From Elioraea tepida (lineage in GTDB: Bacteria > Pseudomonadota > Alphaproteobacteria > Acetobacterales > Acetobacteraceae), in the NCBI RefSeq assembly GCF_019203965.1, contig NZ_CP076448.1:1317001-1381000 (forward strand): a stretch of 64,000 nt of DNA. Reading direction: 5' to 3'. Positions within the stretch are counted from its first letter, which is position 1. Each line of letters opens with the position of its first letter. Shown one piece after another: positions 1 through 10,008 of this stretch. The notes under the pieces were generated by a model, which made no database searches, was not told where the DNA came from, and saw nothing but the letters and a program-made list of their open reading frames with translations. Made by a program: the position numbers and the translations under genes.

Positions 1-1063
1 CGCGCTCCCGCCGGCGGATGCGCTTCTGCGCCGGCTGCGCGCGCTCCTGCTCACCTATCTCGAGGCGGGGGGGAAGCGGCCAGTTCTGCTCCTGCACGAG
101 GACGAGCATGGCGCGCCGCTGATCGAGGCGCTCGCGCGCCATGGCCCCGGCTTGCCGGCGCGCGTGCTTCCCTTCAACGTGAACGAGGTGACAGCGTTGG
201 GTCTCGAGCTCATCGCTGCCGCCTTCGCCTACGGCGCGGCAGAGCTCCGCGTTCTGATGGGCGCGCGCCCGCGCGACGACACCGCCGCACTCGACCGGAC
301 GCTGACGCTCGCCGATGCGGTGCTACGTGGCCTCGGCTTCGGTGAGGAGCGGGTCGGGGTGATCGCTGCGGATGACCCGGACGCGCTCGCCGCGGCGCTG
401 CGCACGCTGACGCGTCGTGACGGTGTGGCGGAGCCGAGGCGCTTCCTCGCGATGGGCGACAAGCGCGGCGTGCTGCAGACGGCACTGAAGGAGCTCGGCA
501 AGGCAGCGCCCGCCCCTGCGGCGATCATTCCGCTTCCCGAGCGCGCTCCCTTCGGCACGCTTCGGGTCGACACCGCGGGCTGCACGCTCTGCCTCTCCTG
601 CGTCTCCGTCTGCCCGACCGGGGCGCTGCGCGACAACCCCGACCGCCCGATGCTCACCTTCACCGAGGACGCCTGCGTGCAATGCGGCCTTTGCGCCGCG
701 ACCTGCCCGGAGAAGGTGATCGTACTCGAGCCGCGGCTGAATCTCACGCCGGAGGCCGCAGAGCCGCGGCTCATCAAGGAGGAGGAACCGTTCGCCTGCA
801 TACGCTGCGGCACCCCGTTCGGCACGAAGAGCACGATCGAGCGGATCGCGGCGAAGCTCTCGGCCTCGCACTGGATGTACAAGGGCTCGGCGGCGAATCT
901 CGATCTCATCCGCATGTGCGCCGATTGCCGCGCCATCACGGTGACGGAGACGGGCGGGCTCGACCCCTATGCGGCCGGGGAACGACCGCGGATCGTCACG
1001 ACCGACGACTACCTCGCCGCGCGCGGCGAAGGCGCCCCCGACGACCCGAAGAAGCTGAACTGA
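1..1063 (+). CDS. 4Fe-4S dicluster protein, C-terminal part (runs off the left edge)
   Basis: The reading frame is open from the first bases of the window to TGA at 1061-1063, so this is the 3' part of a longer gene. Two ferredoxin-type clusters are visible: CTLCLSCVSVCP and, about 30 residues on, CVQCGLCAATCP. Further Cys pairs (CIRCG and CADC) follow near the C-terminus and could hold another metal or cluster. Large 4Fe-4S proteins of this layout often sit beside formate dehydrogenase and its maturation genes in alphaproteobacteria. The MoeA-type genes 2 kb away fit that context. The role as an electron carrier or maturation factor is inferred; the N-terminal half is not in the window. Confidence 0.8.
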   Translation, partial: ALPPADALLRRLRALLLTYLEAGGKRPVLLLHEDEHGAPLIEALARHGPGLPARVLPFNVNEVTALGLELIAAAFAYGAAELRVLMGARPRDDTAALDRTLTLADAVLRGLGFGEERVGVIAADDPDALAAALRTLTRRDGVAEPRRFLAMGDKRGVLQTALKELGKAAPAPAAIIPLPERAPFGTLRVDTAGCTLCLSCVSVCPTGALRDNPDRPMLTFTEDACVQCGLCAATCPEKVIVLEPRLNLTPEAAEPRLIKEEEPFACIRCGTPFGTKSTIERIAAKLSASHWMYKGSAANLDLIRMCADCRAITVTETGGLDPYAAGERPRIVTTDDYLAARGEGAPDDPKKLN

Positions 1064-1204
1064 GGCGGCAGGGGCCCGCGCGCCGGCGCATCGCCCGTCC
1101 GACGGCCGGCGGCGGCGTTCCGAGATCTGGGAACGGGTCGGCTGAGGCGGCCTGCCCGCCCCGCGCCGACCTATGGCGAGCCTCGGCGGCCCTAGGCGCC
1201 CCCG

Positions 1205-1815
1205 TCAGCCGCGGCGGCGGAGTGCGAGGCCGAGGCCGACCAGCGCGGTGCCGAATAGGGCGAGCGCCCCTGTCACGGGCACGGCCGTCGTGAAGCTGTA
1301 GGTGATGTCGTTGATGCCACTGTCGTCCGGCCCGAACAGGATGAAGCCGGTCGAGGAGGTGGCGTTGATGGTCACCACGAGCCCCGTCCCGCCGGGGACA
1401 ATCGAGGTTTGTTGGGCGACGGTGCTGTCGTCCGTGAGGTCCCTTACGCGCCAAAGGACGCTACGGTCCTGTGATTCAGCCAGGCGCCCAGGAAGAAGCT
1501 CTTGAGCGTCACCGTGCTGCCTGGGGCCACGGTCAGGTCGAGCCGACAGTCGGCCACCGCCGTGCACGACGCCGCCTGCCGGCGGGAGTAGTCCAGACCG
1601 TTCCAGTTCAACAGGCGCTGGAATGGGGACACGGCTGCGCCCCAGTCCAGTGTCACCGGGCCGGCGCTGCCGAAGCCGGGACGCGCAGTCTGGACCAAGT
1701 TGCTGTCGGTGGTGAACTCCATGTCCTCGACTTTGACCACAATGGGCGCCGCCGCGGCGAGGCCGGACGCGAACACCCCCGCGACAACGGCCGATGTCAG
1801 GAAACCCAGTCGCAT
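1205..1815 (-). pseudogene. Secreted protein with PEP-CTERM-like sorting tail, frameshifted
   Basis: From ATG at 1813-1815 (purine-rich GAGAAGG just upstream) the first frame encodes a signal peptide (MRLGFLTSAVVAGVFASG, cleavage after AAA) and about 120 residues of a beta-rich exported domain. It then hits TAA at 1444-1446. The neighbouring frame continues the protein (RDLTDDSTVAQQTSIVPGG) and ends in VPVTG, a hydrophobic stretch (ALALFGTALVGLGLAL) and RRRG, which is the motif-membrane-arginine layout of PEP-CTERM-type sorting signals. One single-base indel near 1455-1475 separates the two parts. It is either a real pseudogene or a sequencing error in an intact gene. The function of the exported domain is not recognised. 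Confidence 0.65.
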
Positions 1816-1820
1816 CACCT

Positions 1821-1860
1821 TCTCCCTCGGTTCTTCTCGTCCTCCCTCGGTTCTTCTCGT
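1821..1860. repeat. 20-bp tandem duplication upstream of the sorting-tail gene
   Basis: Two adjacent 20-base units (1821-1840 and 1841-1860) match at 19 of 20 positions; the core is ctcggttcttctcgt. On the minus strand they lie immediately 5' of the start codon at 1815, and the proximal unit contributes the ribosome-binding purines. Confidence 0.85.
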
Positions 1861-2018
1861 CCTGCACGAGCCGATCAGCGCTGGGCCCGTGGATGAAGAA
1901 GGTCCGAAAAACAGATGCCAGAATGGAGGTCCTTGAAAAGCCATGGCTTTCAAAGCCCCTTTCATCGAAGTGTAAAATCCGCCGAGATCGCCTTTCAGGC
2001 GATCGTCGAGGAAGCGCG

Positions 2019-3290
2019 CTAGCGGCGCGTCTCGATCTCGAGGAAGTCGAGCAGGGCGTCGAGGTCCTCGCGGTTGCCCACCGTCTGTTCGGGCATGCGC
2101 GTGCCCGGCGTGTAGGCCGCGGGGCCGAGGGTGAACAGCGCCGCCAGCGTCTCGCGCGTCCAGACGATGTCCATGCGCCGCAGCGCCTCCGAGTAGGGAT
2201 AGTCGGGCACGGAGGCGATCCGACGGCCGAACAGACCGGCAAGCGTCGGGCCGGCACGGTTGGCGCTGTCGCCGGTGAGCGTGTGGCAGGCGGCGCAGGC
2301 GCGGAACACGCGCGCGCCCGGGTGGTCAGAGGCGGTGGCGGGCTCTTCCTCCTCGGGCGTCACGGGGCCGAGATGCGCCCCCGTCGCCGCGTCCCAGCGG
2401 CGGACGCGACGGTCGGTGCCGCCGGTGAACAGCGTCCCGTCGGGGGCGAAGGCGGCCGCCCACACGGGCACGCCCGGCCCCGTCAGCGTGCGCAGAAGGC
2501 GCCCCTCGGGAAGCGACCAGATCGCCACCGAGCCTCGGATCCCGCCGGCCGCGAGCAGCGTGCCGCCGGCGTTCACGGCAAGGGCGATGATCGGAGCGGC
2601 CCCGCCCGCGAGCTCCCGCACCGCTCCCTCACCGAGCGGCACGAGCCGCACGGTGCCGTCCGCCCCGGCGACGGCAACGCCAGCGCCGCCCGGTAGCACG
2701 GCGAGAGCATTCTGCGGCAGGCCGAACTCGGCGAGCACCCGCGGCGCGCCGCCCTCGACCGGCCAGAGGCGAACCGTTCCGTCATACCCGGCGGAGACGA
2801 TGGCCGAACCGTCAGCGAGCACGCCGACAGCGTTCACCGCATTCTCCGTATGGCCCTCGAACACCCGCGGGGCGGAGCCGTCGAGCGGCCAGAGCCGGAC
2901 CGTCCGGTCCCACGCCGCGGAGACGAGGAAACGTCCAGAGGGGTCGGCCGCAAGCGAGGCGATCTTCGCGCCATGGCCCTCGAACACGCGCTCGGGGCGA
3001 GACGCGCCGGGCTGCCAGAGGGCGATCCGCCCCTCCTCGCCGGCGGTCGCGAACCGGCCATCGGGCAGGAAGGCGACGGCGTTCACCGCACCATCATGCG
3101 CGCGCAGCACCACTTCCGCCGCCCCGCGCCCGGGCGACCAGAGGATCGCGGATTGGTCGAAGCTGCCCGAGAGCACCCGCCCGCCGTCGGGCGAGACGGC
3201 GATCGCCTTCACCGGGCCGCCATGGCCGCGGAATTCCGCCCGCGCCGGAAGGGCGGCGACCAGAACGAGCAGAAGGACAAGACCCCTCAT
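2019..3290 (-). CDS. WD40 beta-propeller fused to a c-type cytochrome
   Basis: A 423-residue exported protein. Residues 1-18 form a signal peptide ending in PARA. A run of WD40 repeats follows, for example FRGHGGPVKAIAVSPDGG, FEGHGAKIASLAADPSGR and FEGHTENAVNAVGVLADG. The C-terminal 100 residues are a small class I cytochrome c with heme motif CAACH at about 332-336 and a likely axial Met in TRMPE near 399. The protein should be periplasmic. The start overlaps the stop of the upstream MoeA fusion gene (ATGA), so the two are probably translationally coupled. Such WD40-cytochrome fusions occur in alphaproteobacteria, but their substrate is not established. A redox or scaffolding role beside a molybdoenzyme is inferred. 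Confidence 0.82.
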   Translation of the reverse strand: MRGLVLLLVLVAALPARAEFRGHGGPVKAIAVSPDGGRVLSGSFDQSAILWSPGRGAAEVVLRAHDGAVNAVAFLPDGRFATAGEEGRIALWQPGASRPERVFEGHGAKIASLAADPSGRFLVSAAWDRTVRLWPLDGSAPRVFEGHTENAVNAVGVLADGSAIVSAGYDGTVRLWPVEGGAPRVLAEFGLPQNALAVLPGGAGVAVAGADGTVRLVPLGEGAVRELAGGAAPIIALAVNAGGTLLAAGGIRGSVAIWSLPEGRLLRTLTGPGVPVWAAAFAPDGTLFTGGTDRRVRRWDAATGAHLGPVTPEEEEPATASDHPGARVFRACAACHTLTGDSANRAGPTLAGLFGRRIASVPDYPYSEALRRMDIVWTRETLAALFTLGPAAYTPGTRMPEQTVGNREDLDALLDFLEIETRR

Positions 3291-5239
3291 GGTGCGAACC
3301 CGAGTTCGTTGAGCATCGCGCGCGTCTCCTTCCGGGCAAGAAGCGCCTCGAAGCGTCGCACCGGCTCGCGCCCGCGTCGCGCCTCGGGCACCGCGAAATC
3401 ATAGTGTTCGTCGGCGAGCGGGATGAAGCCGAGGCCGTAGTCGCGCGCGACCGTCGCGATCGCCAACCCCCAGTCCGCGCGGCCCCGAGCCACCGCCGCC
3501 GCCACGGCGTTGTGGCTCTTCGGCTGGTTCAACGCGCCCGGCGGGCGCGCGCCCTTGAGCAGCCCGTCGATCAGCACGCGCGTGCCGGAGCCCTGGTTTC
3601 GGCTCACCATGATGCAGGAGGGGTCGGCGAGAGCGGCGGCGACCGCTGCCTCGGCATCGCGCCCCTCGAAGCGCGCATCGCCCGGGCGGAACACGATGCC
3701 CTGCAGCCGCCGCCAGCCGGGGATGAGGGCGACGCCGGGGGGAAGGAACGGGGCGTTGTAGCGGCCGGTGGCAGGGTCAAGCAGGTGCATCGGCGCGAGG
3801 TCGCACTCGCCTCGGCGTGCGGCCGCGAGCCCGCCCATCGAGCCGATGGCGAGCGCCTTGACCGTGACGCCGCTCTCGGCGAGGTGCCCGAGCACACGGT
3901 CGAGCCCGACACAGTGGCTGCCCATCACCACGAGGTCGGCCGGCCGAAAGGCGCGCCCGATCAGCGTCACCCGAACCGGCGCCCCGGCCTCGATTCCGTC
4001 GGAGAGCGCATCGATCGCGATGAACCCGTCCGCCTGCGAGAAGGCCGTCACAGCGCCCGAGCCTTTCGCCAGCGGATAGGCGGCGAGCCCCTCCCCGGTC
4101 TCGACGAGGGAGACCATCGCATACTCGGTTCGGCCGAGCTCCGACGGCGTGCGCACCGCAAGCCGCGCCTCGACCGTCTCGGCCTCGGCCTCGCGACGCC
4201 CCGCCATGGCGCGGATGAGCGGCGCGACGAAGCCGTGGAAGGTGAACACGGCTGAGGTGGGGAACCCGGGCAGGACGGCGACGGGGGTTGCGCCCACGAG
4301 GCCAAGGCAGAGCGGCTTGCCCGGCTTGAGCGCCACCCCGTGCACGACCACCCGCCCGAGCGAGGAGAGAACGCGGTGCGAGAGGTCACCCGCCCCCTTC
4401 GAGGTGCCGCCCGAGAGCACGACGAGATCGGCCTCTTGGGCAGCGCGGCGGAGCGCGTCGGAGAGCGACACCTCGTCGTCGGCGATGATGCCGAAGGGAA
4501 CTGCCTCGCCGCCCGACTCAGCGACGGCGGCGGCGATGATCGCGCCATTGCTGTCGAACACGCCGCCAGGCCGTGGCTCGCCACCGGGGGGGATGAGCTC
4601 GTCGCCGGTGGAGAGAACCGCGACGCGCGGGCGGCGGACCACCGGCACGCAGGCCCGACCGACGGCGGCAAGCAGGCCGATCTCCCGGCTCGACAGCACG
4701 GTGCCGCGGCGCAGCAGCGTCTCGCCGCGCGCGATGTCGCTGCCTGCGCCCGCGATCATCGCCCCCGGCACGACAGCGCGGCGCAGCACAATGACCGGCC
4801 CGTCTGCCCCCTCCTCGGCCTCGGTGTGCTCGACCATCACCACCGAGTCAGCGCCGCGCGGGACCATCCCGCCTGTCGCGATCACCGTCGCGGTACCGGG
4901 CTCGACCGCAAGGCTCGGCGCCCGGCCGCAGGCGAGAACCTCCGGGTTGAGGCGGAGCCGCACCGGCGCATCCTCCCGCGCCCCGAGCGTGTCGGCGGCA
5001 CGCACGGCGAACCCGTCCACACTGCTTCGGTCGAAGCCCGGAACGTCAACCTCGCTTACCAGGTCCTCGGCAAGCACGCGCCCAAGAGCGGCCTCGAGCG
5101 GAACCTCTTCCGCCGGGCAACGCCTCGGGGTGAAGGCGGCGGCGAAGCGGGTGCGCGCCTCCTCCTCCGTCACCACCTCGAGGAACTGCTCCTGCCTCGC
5201 CGCGGCCCGCACCGCCGCCATCGCATCGAAGGGAGGCAT
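3287..5239 (-). CDS. MoeA-type molybdopterin molybdotransferase fused to a periplasmic-binding-like domain
   Basis: 650 residues. The N-terminal 420 or so form a MoeA protein: DVPGFDRSSVDGFAVRAADT near residues 62-81 is the conserved DR-x-DG region, and SGGTSKGAGD matches the MoCF-type motif for molybdopterin binding. The C-terminal 210 residues (from about VVMGSHCVGLDRVLGH) form a substrate-binding-protein-like domain of the kind fused to MoeA or to LysR/ModE-type molybdate-linked proteins, with the typical VSRNQGSGTR segment. MoeA inserts Mo into adenylylated molybdopterin in the cytoplasm; the extra domain may sense a small ligand. It starts 2 bases after the stop of the second MoeA-like gene and overlaps the WD40-cytochrome gene by 4 bases. 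Confidence 0.88.
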   Translation of the reverse strand: MPPFDAMAAVRAAARQEQFLEVVTEEEARTRFAAAFTPRRCPAEEVPLEAALGRVLAEDLVSEVDVPGFDRSSVDGFAVRAADTLGAREDAPVRLRLNPEVLACGRAPSLAVEPGTATVIATGGMVPRGADSVVMVEHTEAEEGADGPVIVLRRAVVPGAMIAGAGSDIARGETLLRRGTVLSSREIGLLAAVGRACVPVVRRPRVAVLSTGDELIPPGGEPRPGGVFDSNGAIIAAAVAESGGEAVPFGIIADDEVSLSDALRRAAQEADLVVLSGGTSKGAGDLSHRVLSSLGRVVVHGVALKPGKPLCLGLVGATPVAVLPGFPTSAVFTFHGFVAPLIRAMAGRREAEAETVEARLAVRTPSELGRTEYAMVSLVETGEGLAAYPLAKGSGAVTAFSQADGFIAIDALSDGIEAGAPVRVTLIGRAFRPADLVVMGSHCVGLDRVLGHLAESGVTVKALAIGSMGGLAAARRGECDLAPMHLLDPATGRYNAPFLPPGVALIPGWRRLQGIVFRPGDARFEGRDAEAAVAAALADPSCIMVSRNQGSGTRVLIDGLLKGARPPGALNQPKSHNAVAAAVARGRADWGLAIATVARDYGLGFIPLADEHYDFAVPEARRGREPVRRFEALLARKETRAMLNELGFAP

Positions 5240-5241
5240 GG

Positions 5242-6138
5242 TCAGGCGAGCACGGCGGGGGGAAGCAAAGTGACAGTCACGGACGCACCCTCCGGCCAGC
5301 CCTCGCTCGCCGGCGGGACCTCGACCCAGCCCGCGGCCAGGGTGAAGGCGGAGAGGGAGGGCGAGTCGGCCGCCGCCAGCGGTGTCGCCACCCCCTCGGC
5401 GAGGCGGACGAGAACGAGGTCGGTGAGGCCGGCGGCGGAGGCAAGCTTGCGGGCAAGACGCGCCGGCACGCTCTCGCCCGGCGGCGGAACGAGAGCGAGC
5501 CAGGCGAGCAGCCGCGCGGCCGGGTCGGCGGGCAAGGAGAGGGCGGGGCGACCGTCAGGGCCATGGCCGAGAACCGTCTCCTCGATCGGCCGCGCGCCGA
5601 GGCCGGCGATGGCCGGGGCGGAGACCGGCCCGAGGGCGAGGCCGGGCGGGGTGAGGGATGCGAGAAGCGGGAGCATCGCCTCCGCCTCGCCGGCGGCGAG
5701 CAGGCGCGCAAGCGGCGACGCGACGGACCCGGCGCGGGCGAGCACCTGGCCTACGGCGAGATGGCCCGAGGCCGGCACCACGCCTTCGCCCGGAGCGACC
5801 GAGGCCGTCACCTCCACCCAGGGGCCTGCCTCCGTCCCCGCCTCGGGCGGCAGAACCGCGTCGGTTCCCGGCGGAAGGGGCTCGCCGGCGGCGACGAGGC
5901 GGAGCCCCGGCAACGGAACCGGTCCATACGGGCTCGCCCCGAGCGTGGCCTCGGCCGGAACGGCCCAGCCCGAGCGACGCGCCGTCAGCACCGCGGGGAG
6001 GGGGCGTTCGACCACGAGATCGGCGTCGAGAGCCGGAGCCGCGGGCGCTGGGGCAGCGGCACCAAGGCCAAGAGCGGCAAGCCAGGCGCGCGCCTCTTCG
6101 AGGCCGCGCAGCCGGGAACGTCGCGGGAAGGCAGTCAT
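5242..6138 (-). CDS. Truncated MoeA-like molybdopterin-binding protein
   Basis: 298 residues resembling the N-terminal part of MoeA. RSGWAVPAEATLGASPYGP stands where MoeA has its DG-x-A segment, and GTDAVLPPEAG where it has the conserved TGAMLPxGADAV-type stretch. The catalytic Asp of the usual DGYA motif is replaced by Trp, and no SGGTS-type MoCF motif is visible, so it is unlikely to be a full molybdotransferase. It is first in the operon with the MoeA fusion and the WD40-cytochrome. It may be a partner or regulatory subunit of the downstream MoeA; this is inference. The assignment rests on fold-like similarity and position. Confidence 0.65.
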   Translation of the reverse strand: MTAFPRRSRLRGLEEARAWLAALGLGAAAPAPAAPALDADLVVERPLPAVLTARRSGWAVPAEATLGASPYGPVPLPGLRLVAAGEPLPPGTDAVLPPEAGTEAGPWVEVTASVAPGEGVVPASGHLAVGQVLARAGSVASPLARLLAAGEAEAMLPLLASLTPPGLALGPVSAPAIAGLGARPIEETVLGHGPDGRPALSLPADPAARLLAWLALVPPPGESVPARLARKLASAAGLTDLVLVRLAEGVATPLAAADSPSLSAFTLAAGWVEVPPASEGWPEGASVTVTLLPPAVLA

Positions 6139-6203
6139 CGGGCCGCAACATGGGGAGTGCCAGGGGATGGGAAAAGCCCGTCCCGGTCCGACCGTGGCGC
6201 GCC

Positions 6204-8149
<1,946 letters not shown>

Positions 8150-8162
8150 GGCGTGTCGATCC

Positions 8163-9038
8163 TCACCGCGGCTCGACCTTCATGCGCGGGTCGAGCACGT
8201 CGCGCAGCCCATCGCCGAGCAGGTTGAGCCCGAACACGGTGACGGCGATGGCAAGCCCCGGGAAGAGGCTGATCCAGGGTGCCTCGAGCATGTAGTCACG
8301 CCCGTCCGCGATCACGCCGCCGAGCGAGGGCGTGGGCGGAGGCGGCCCGACGCCGATGAAGGAGAGCACAGCCTCGGCGAGGATCGCGAGAGCGAAGATG
8401 TAGGTCGACTGCACCACGAGCGGGGTGAGCGCGTTCGGCAGGACGTGGCGGAACAGGATGTGCGCGTCCCCCGCGCCGAGCGCGCGCGCCGCCTCCACAT
8501 AGTCGAGCTCGCGCACGACAAGCACCGAGGCGCGCACGACCCGCGCTGTGCGCGGCGTGTAGGCGACGGTGAGAGCGATCGCGGCATTGATCTCGGAGGG
8601 GCCGAGGGCGGCGGCGAGCGAGATCGCGAGCAGGATCGCCGGGAACGCCATCAGCCCGTCCATCAGACGCATCAGCGGCCCGTCCAGCGAGCGAAAGTAG
8701 CCCGCCACTGCACCGATCAGGGCGCCGAAGACGCCGGTCGCCGCCACCACCATCAGGCCGATGCGCAAGGACACGCGCGTGCCGTGGATGATCCGGCTCA
8801 GGATGTCGCGGCCGAACCGGTCGGTCCCAAGCCAGAACACCTCGTTCGGCACACCGAGCCGGTAGCGAAAATTGTTCCGCACCGGGTCGTGCGGCGCGAT
8901 CCAGTCGGCCAAGAGAGCGACGAGCACCACCGCGCTGAACAGCACAAGCCCGATCAGCACGCCGCGATGGCCGAGCGCCCGGGAGAGCGCCGAGGGGCGC
9001 CGCGGCAGCGCCTCCGCGAGCGCCGCCTCACCGGCCAT
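8163..9038 (-). CDS. dppC: Dipeptide/oligopeptide ABC transporter permease (DppC type)
   Basis: 291 residues with an N-terminal membrane segment (GVLIGLVLFSAVVLVALLA), the characteristic HDPVRNNFRYRL region after it, and several further membrane helices. The EAA-like cytoplasmic loop EAARALGAGDAHILFRHVLP docks the ATPase. Its start lies inside the 3' end of dppB (11-base overlap), indicating translational coupling. It is an inner-membrane subunit of the peptide-type importer. Confidence 0.92.
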   Translation of the reverse strand: MAGEAALAEALPRRPSALSRALGHRGVLIGLVLFSAVVLVALLADWIAPHDPVRNNFRYRLGVPNEVFWLGTDRFGRDILSRIIHGTRVSLRIGLMVVAATGVFGALIGAVAGYFRSLDGPLMRLMDGLMAFPAILLAISLAAALGPSEINAAIALTVAYTPRTARVVRASVLVVRELDYVEAARALGAGDAHILFRHVLPNALTPLVVQSTYIFALAILAEAVLSFIGVGPPPPTPSLGGVIADGRDYMLEAPWISLFPGLAIAVTVFGLNLLGDGLRDVLDPRMKVEPR

Positions 9039-9975
9039 AGCGCACGCGCGGGTCGACCGCGGCGTAGAGCAGGTCGACCACGAGATTGACGAGCACGAAG
9101 ATCGTCGCAGTGAGCAGGAGCCCTCCCTGGATCACCGGATAGTCGCGGCGCTGGATCGCGCCGATGATCAGACGCCCCACGCCGGGCAGGCTGAACACCT
9201 GCTCGATCACAACCGCTCCGCCGAGCAGGATTCCGACCGAGACGCCCGCGACGGTGATCACCGGCACGAGCACATTCGCCCACGCATGGCGGCCGACGAC
9301 GACCCAGCCGGGAAGCCCCTTGGCGCGGGCGGTGCGCACATAGTCCTGCCGTAGCACCTCGAGCATCGAGGCGCGCGTCATCCGCGCAAGCAACCCCATC
9401 TGCGTGAGCGCGAGCGCGCCCGCGGGCATCGCCATCGCGCGAAGCCACCCCAGCGGGTCCTCCGTGAAGGGAACGTAGCCGCCGGTGGGCAGCCAGCCGA
9501 GCTCGATCGCGAATAGCCAGATGAAGACGAGACCGAGCCAGAAATCGGGCAGGCTAAGCCCGACGAGAGCGAGCGCCATCACGCCCTGGTCGGTCCAGGT
9601 GTTGGGGCGCACCGCAGCGACCATGCCCGCGAGCACGCCGAGCACGATCGCGACGGCGAGCGCAAGGACGGTCAGCCCGAGCGTGACCGGGAGACGCTCG
9701 AGGATCGCCTCCGTGACGGAGCGTCGCAACAGCACGCTCTGGCCGAGATCGCCGCGCAACAGCGCGCCGTACCACTCAACCATCCGCTCGAGGATCGGCT
9801 TGTCGAGGCCGAGCTCGGCCCGCAGCCGCGCGAGCTCCTCGGCGGTGGCGGAGGGCCCTGCCATCTCGCTCGCGATATCGCCCGGAACGAGGGCGATGAT
9901 GGCAAACGAGACGAGCGAGACGACGAACAGGACAGGGATGGCGGCAAGGAGCCGCCTGGCCGTGTAGCGCAGCAC
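9028..9975 (-). CDS. dppB: Dipeptide/oligopeptide ABC transporter permease (DppB type)
   Basis: 315 residues from GTG. The N-terminus MLRYTARRLLAAIPVLFVVS is the classic DppB/OppB first helix, followed by the periplasmic segment with the family's LGLDKPI motif. The ATPase-docking loop reads VRTARAKGLPGWVVVGRHAW. About six membrane helices are visible. It lies 33 bases downstream of the binding-protein gene and overlaps dppC. Confidence 0.92.
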   Translation of the reverse strand: MLRYTARRLLAAIPVLFVVSLVSFAIIALVPGDIASEMAGPSATAEELARLRAELGLDKPILERMVEWYGALLRGDLGQSVLLRRSVTEAILERLPVTLGLTVLALAVAIVLGVLAGMVAAVRPNTWTDQGVMALALVGLSLPDFWLGLVFIWLFAIELGWLPTGGYVPFTEDPLGWLRAMAMPAGALALTQMGLLARMTRASMLEVLRQDYVRTARAKGLPGWVVVGRHAWANVLVPVITVAGVSVGILLGGAVVIEQVFSLPGVGRLIIGAIQRRDYPVIQGGLLLTATIFVLVNLVVDLLYAAVDPRVRYGR

Positions 9976-10008
9976 CGCCGCGCGCCGCCCTCCCCGCCGG
10001 TCAGCGCC

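Noticed and set aside
1821-1860. Start of a CRISPR array
   Set aside because: The two 20-base units abut with no spacer and only two copies exist.
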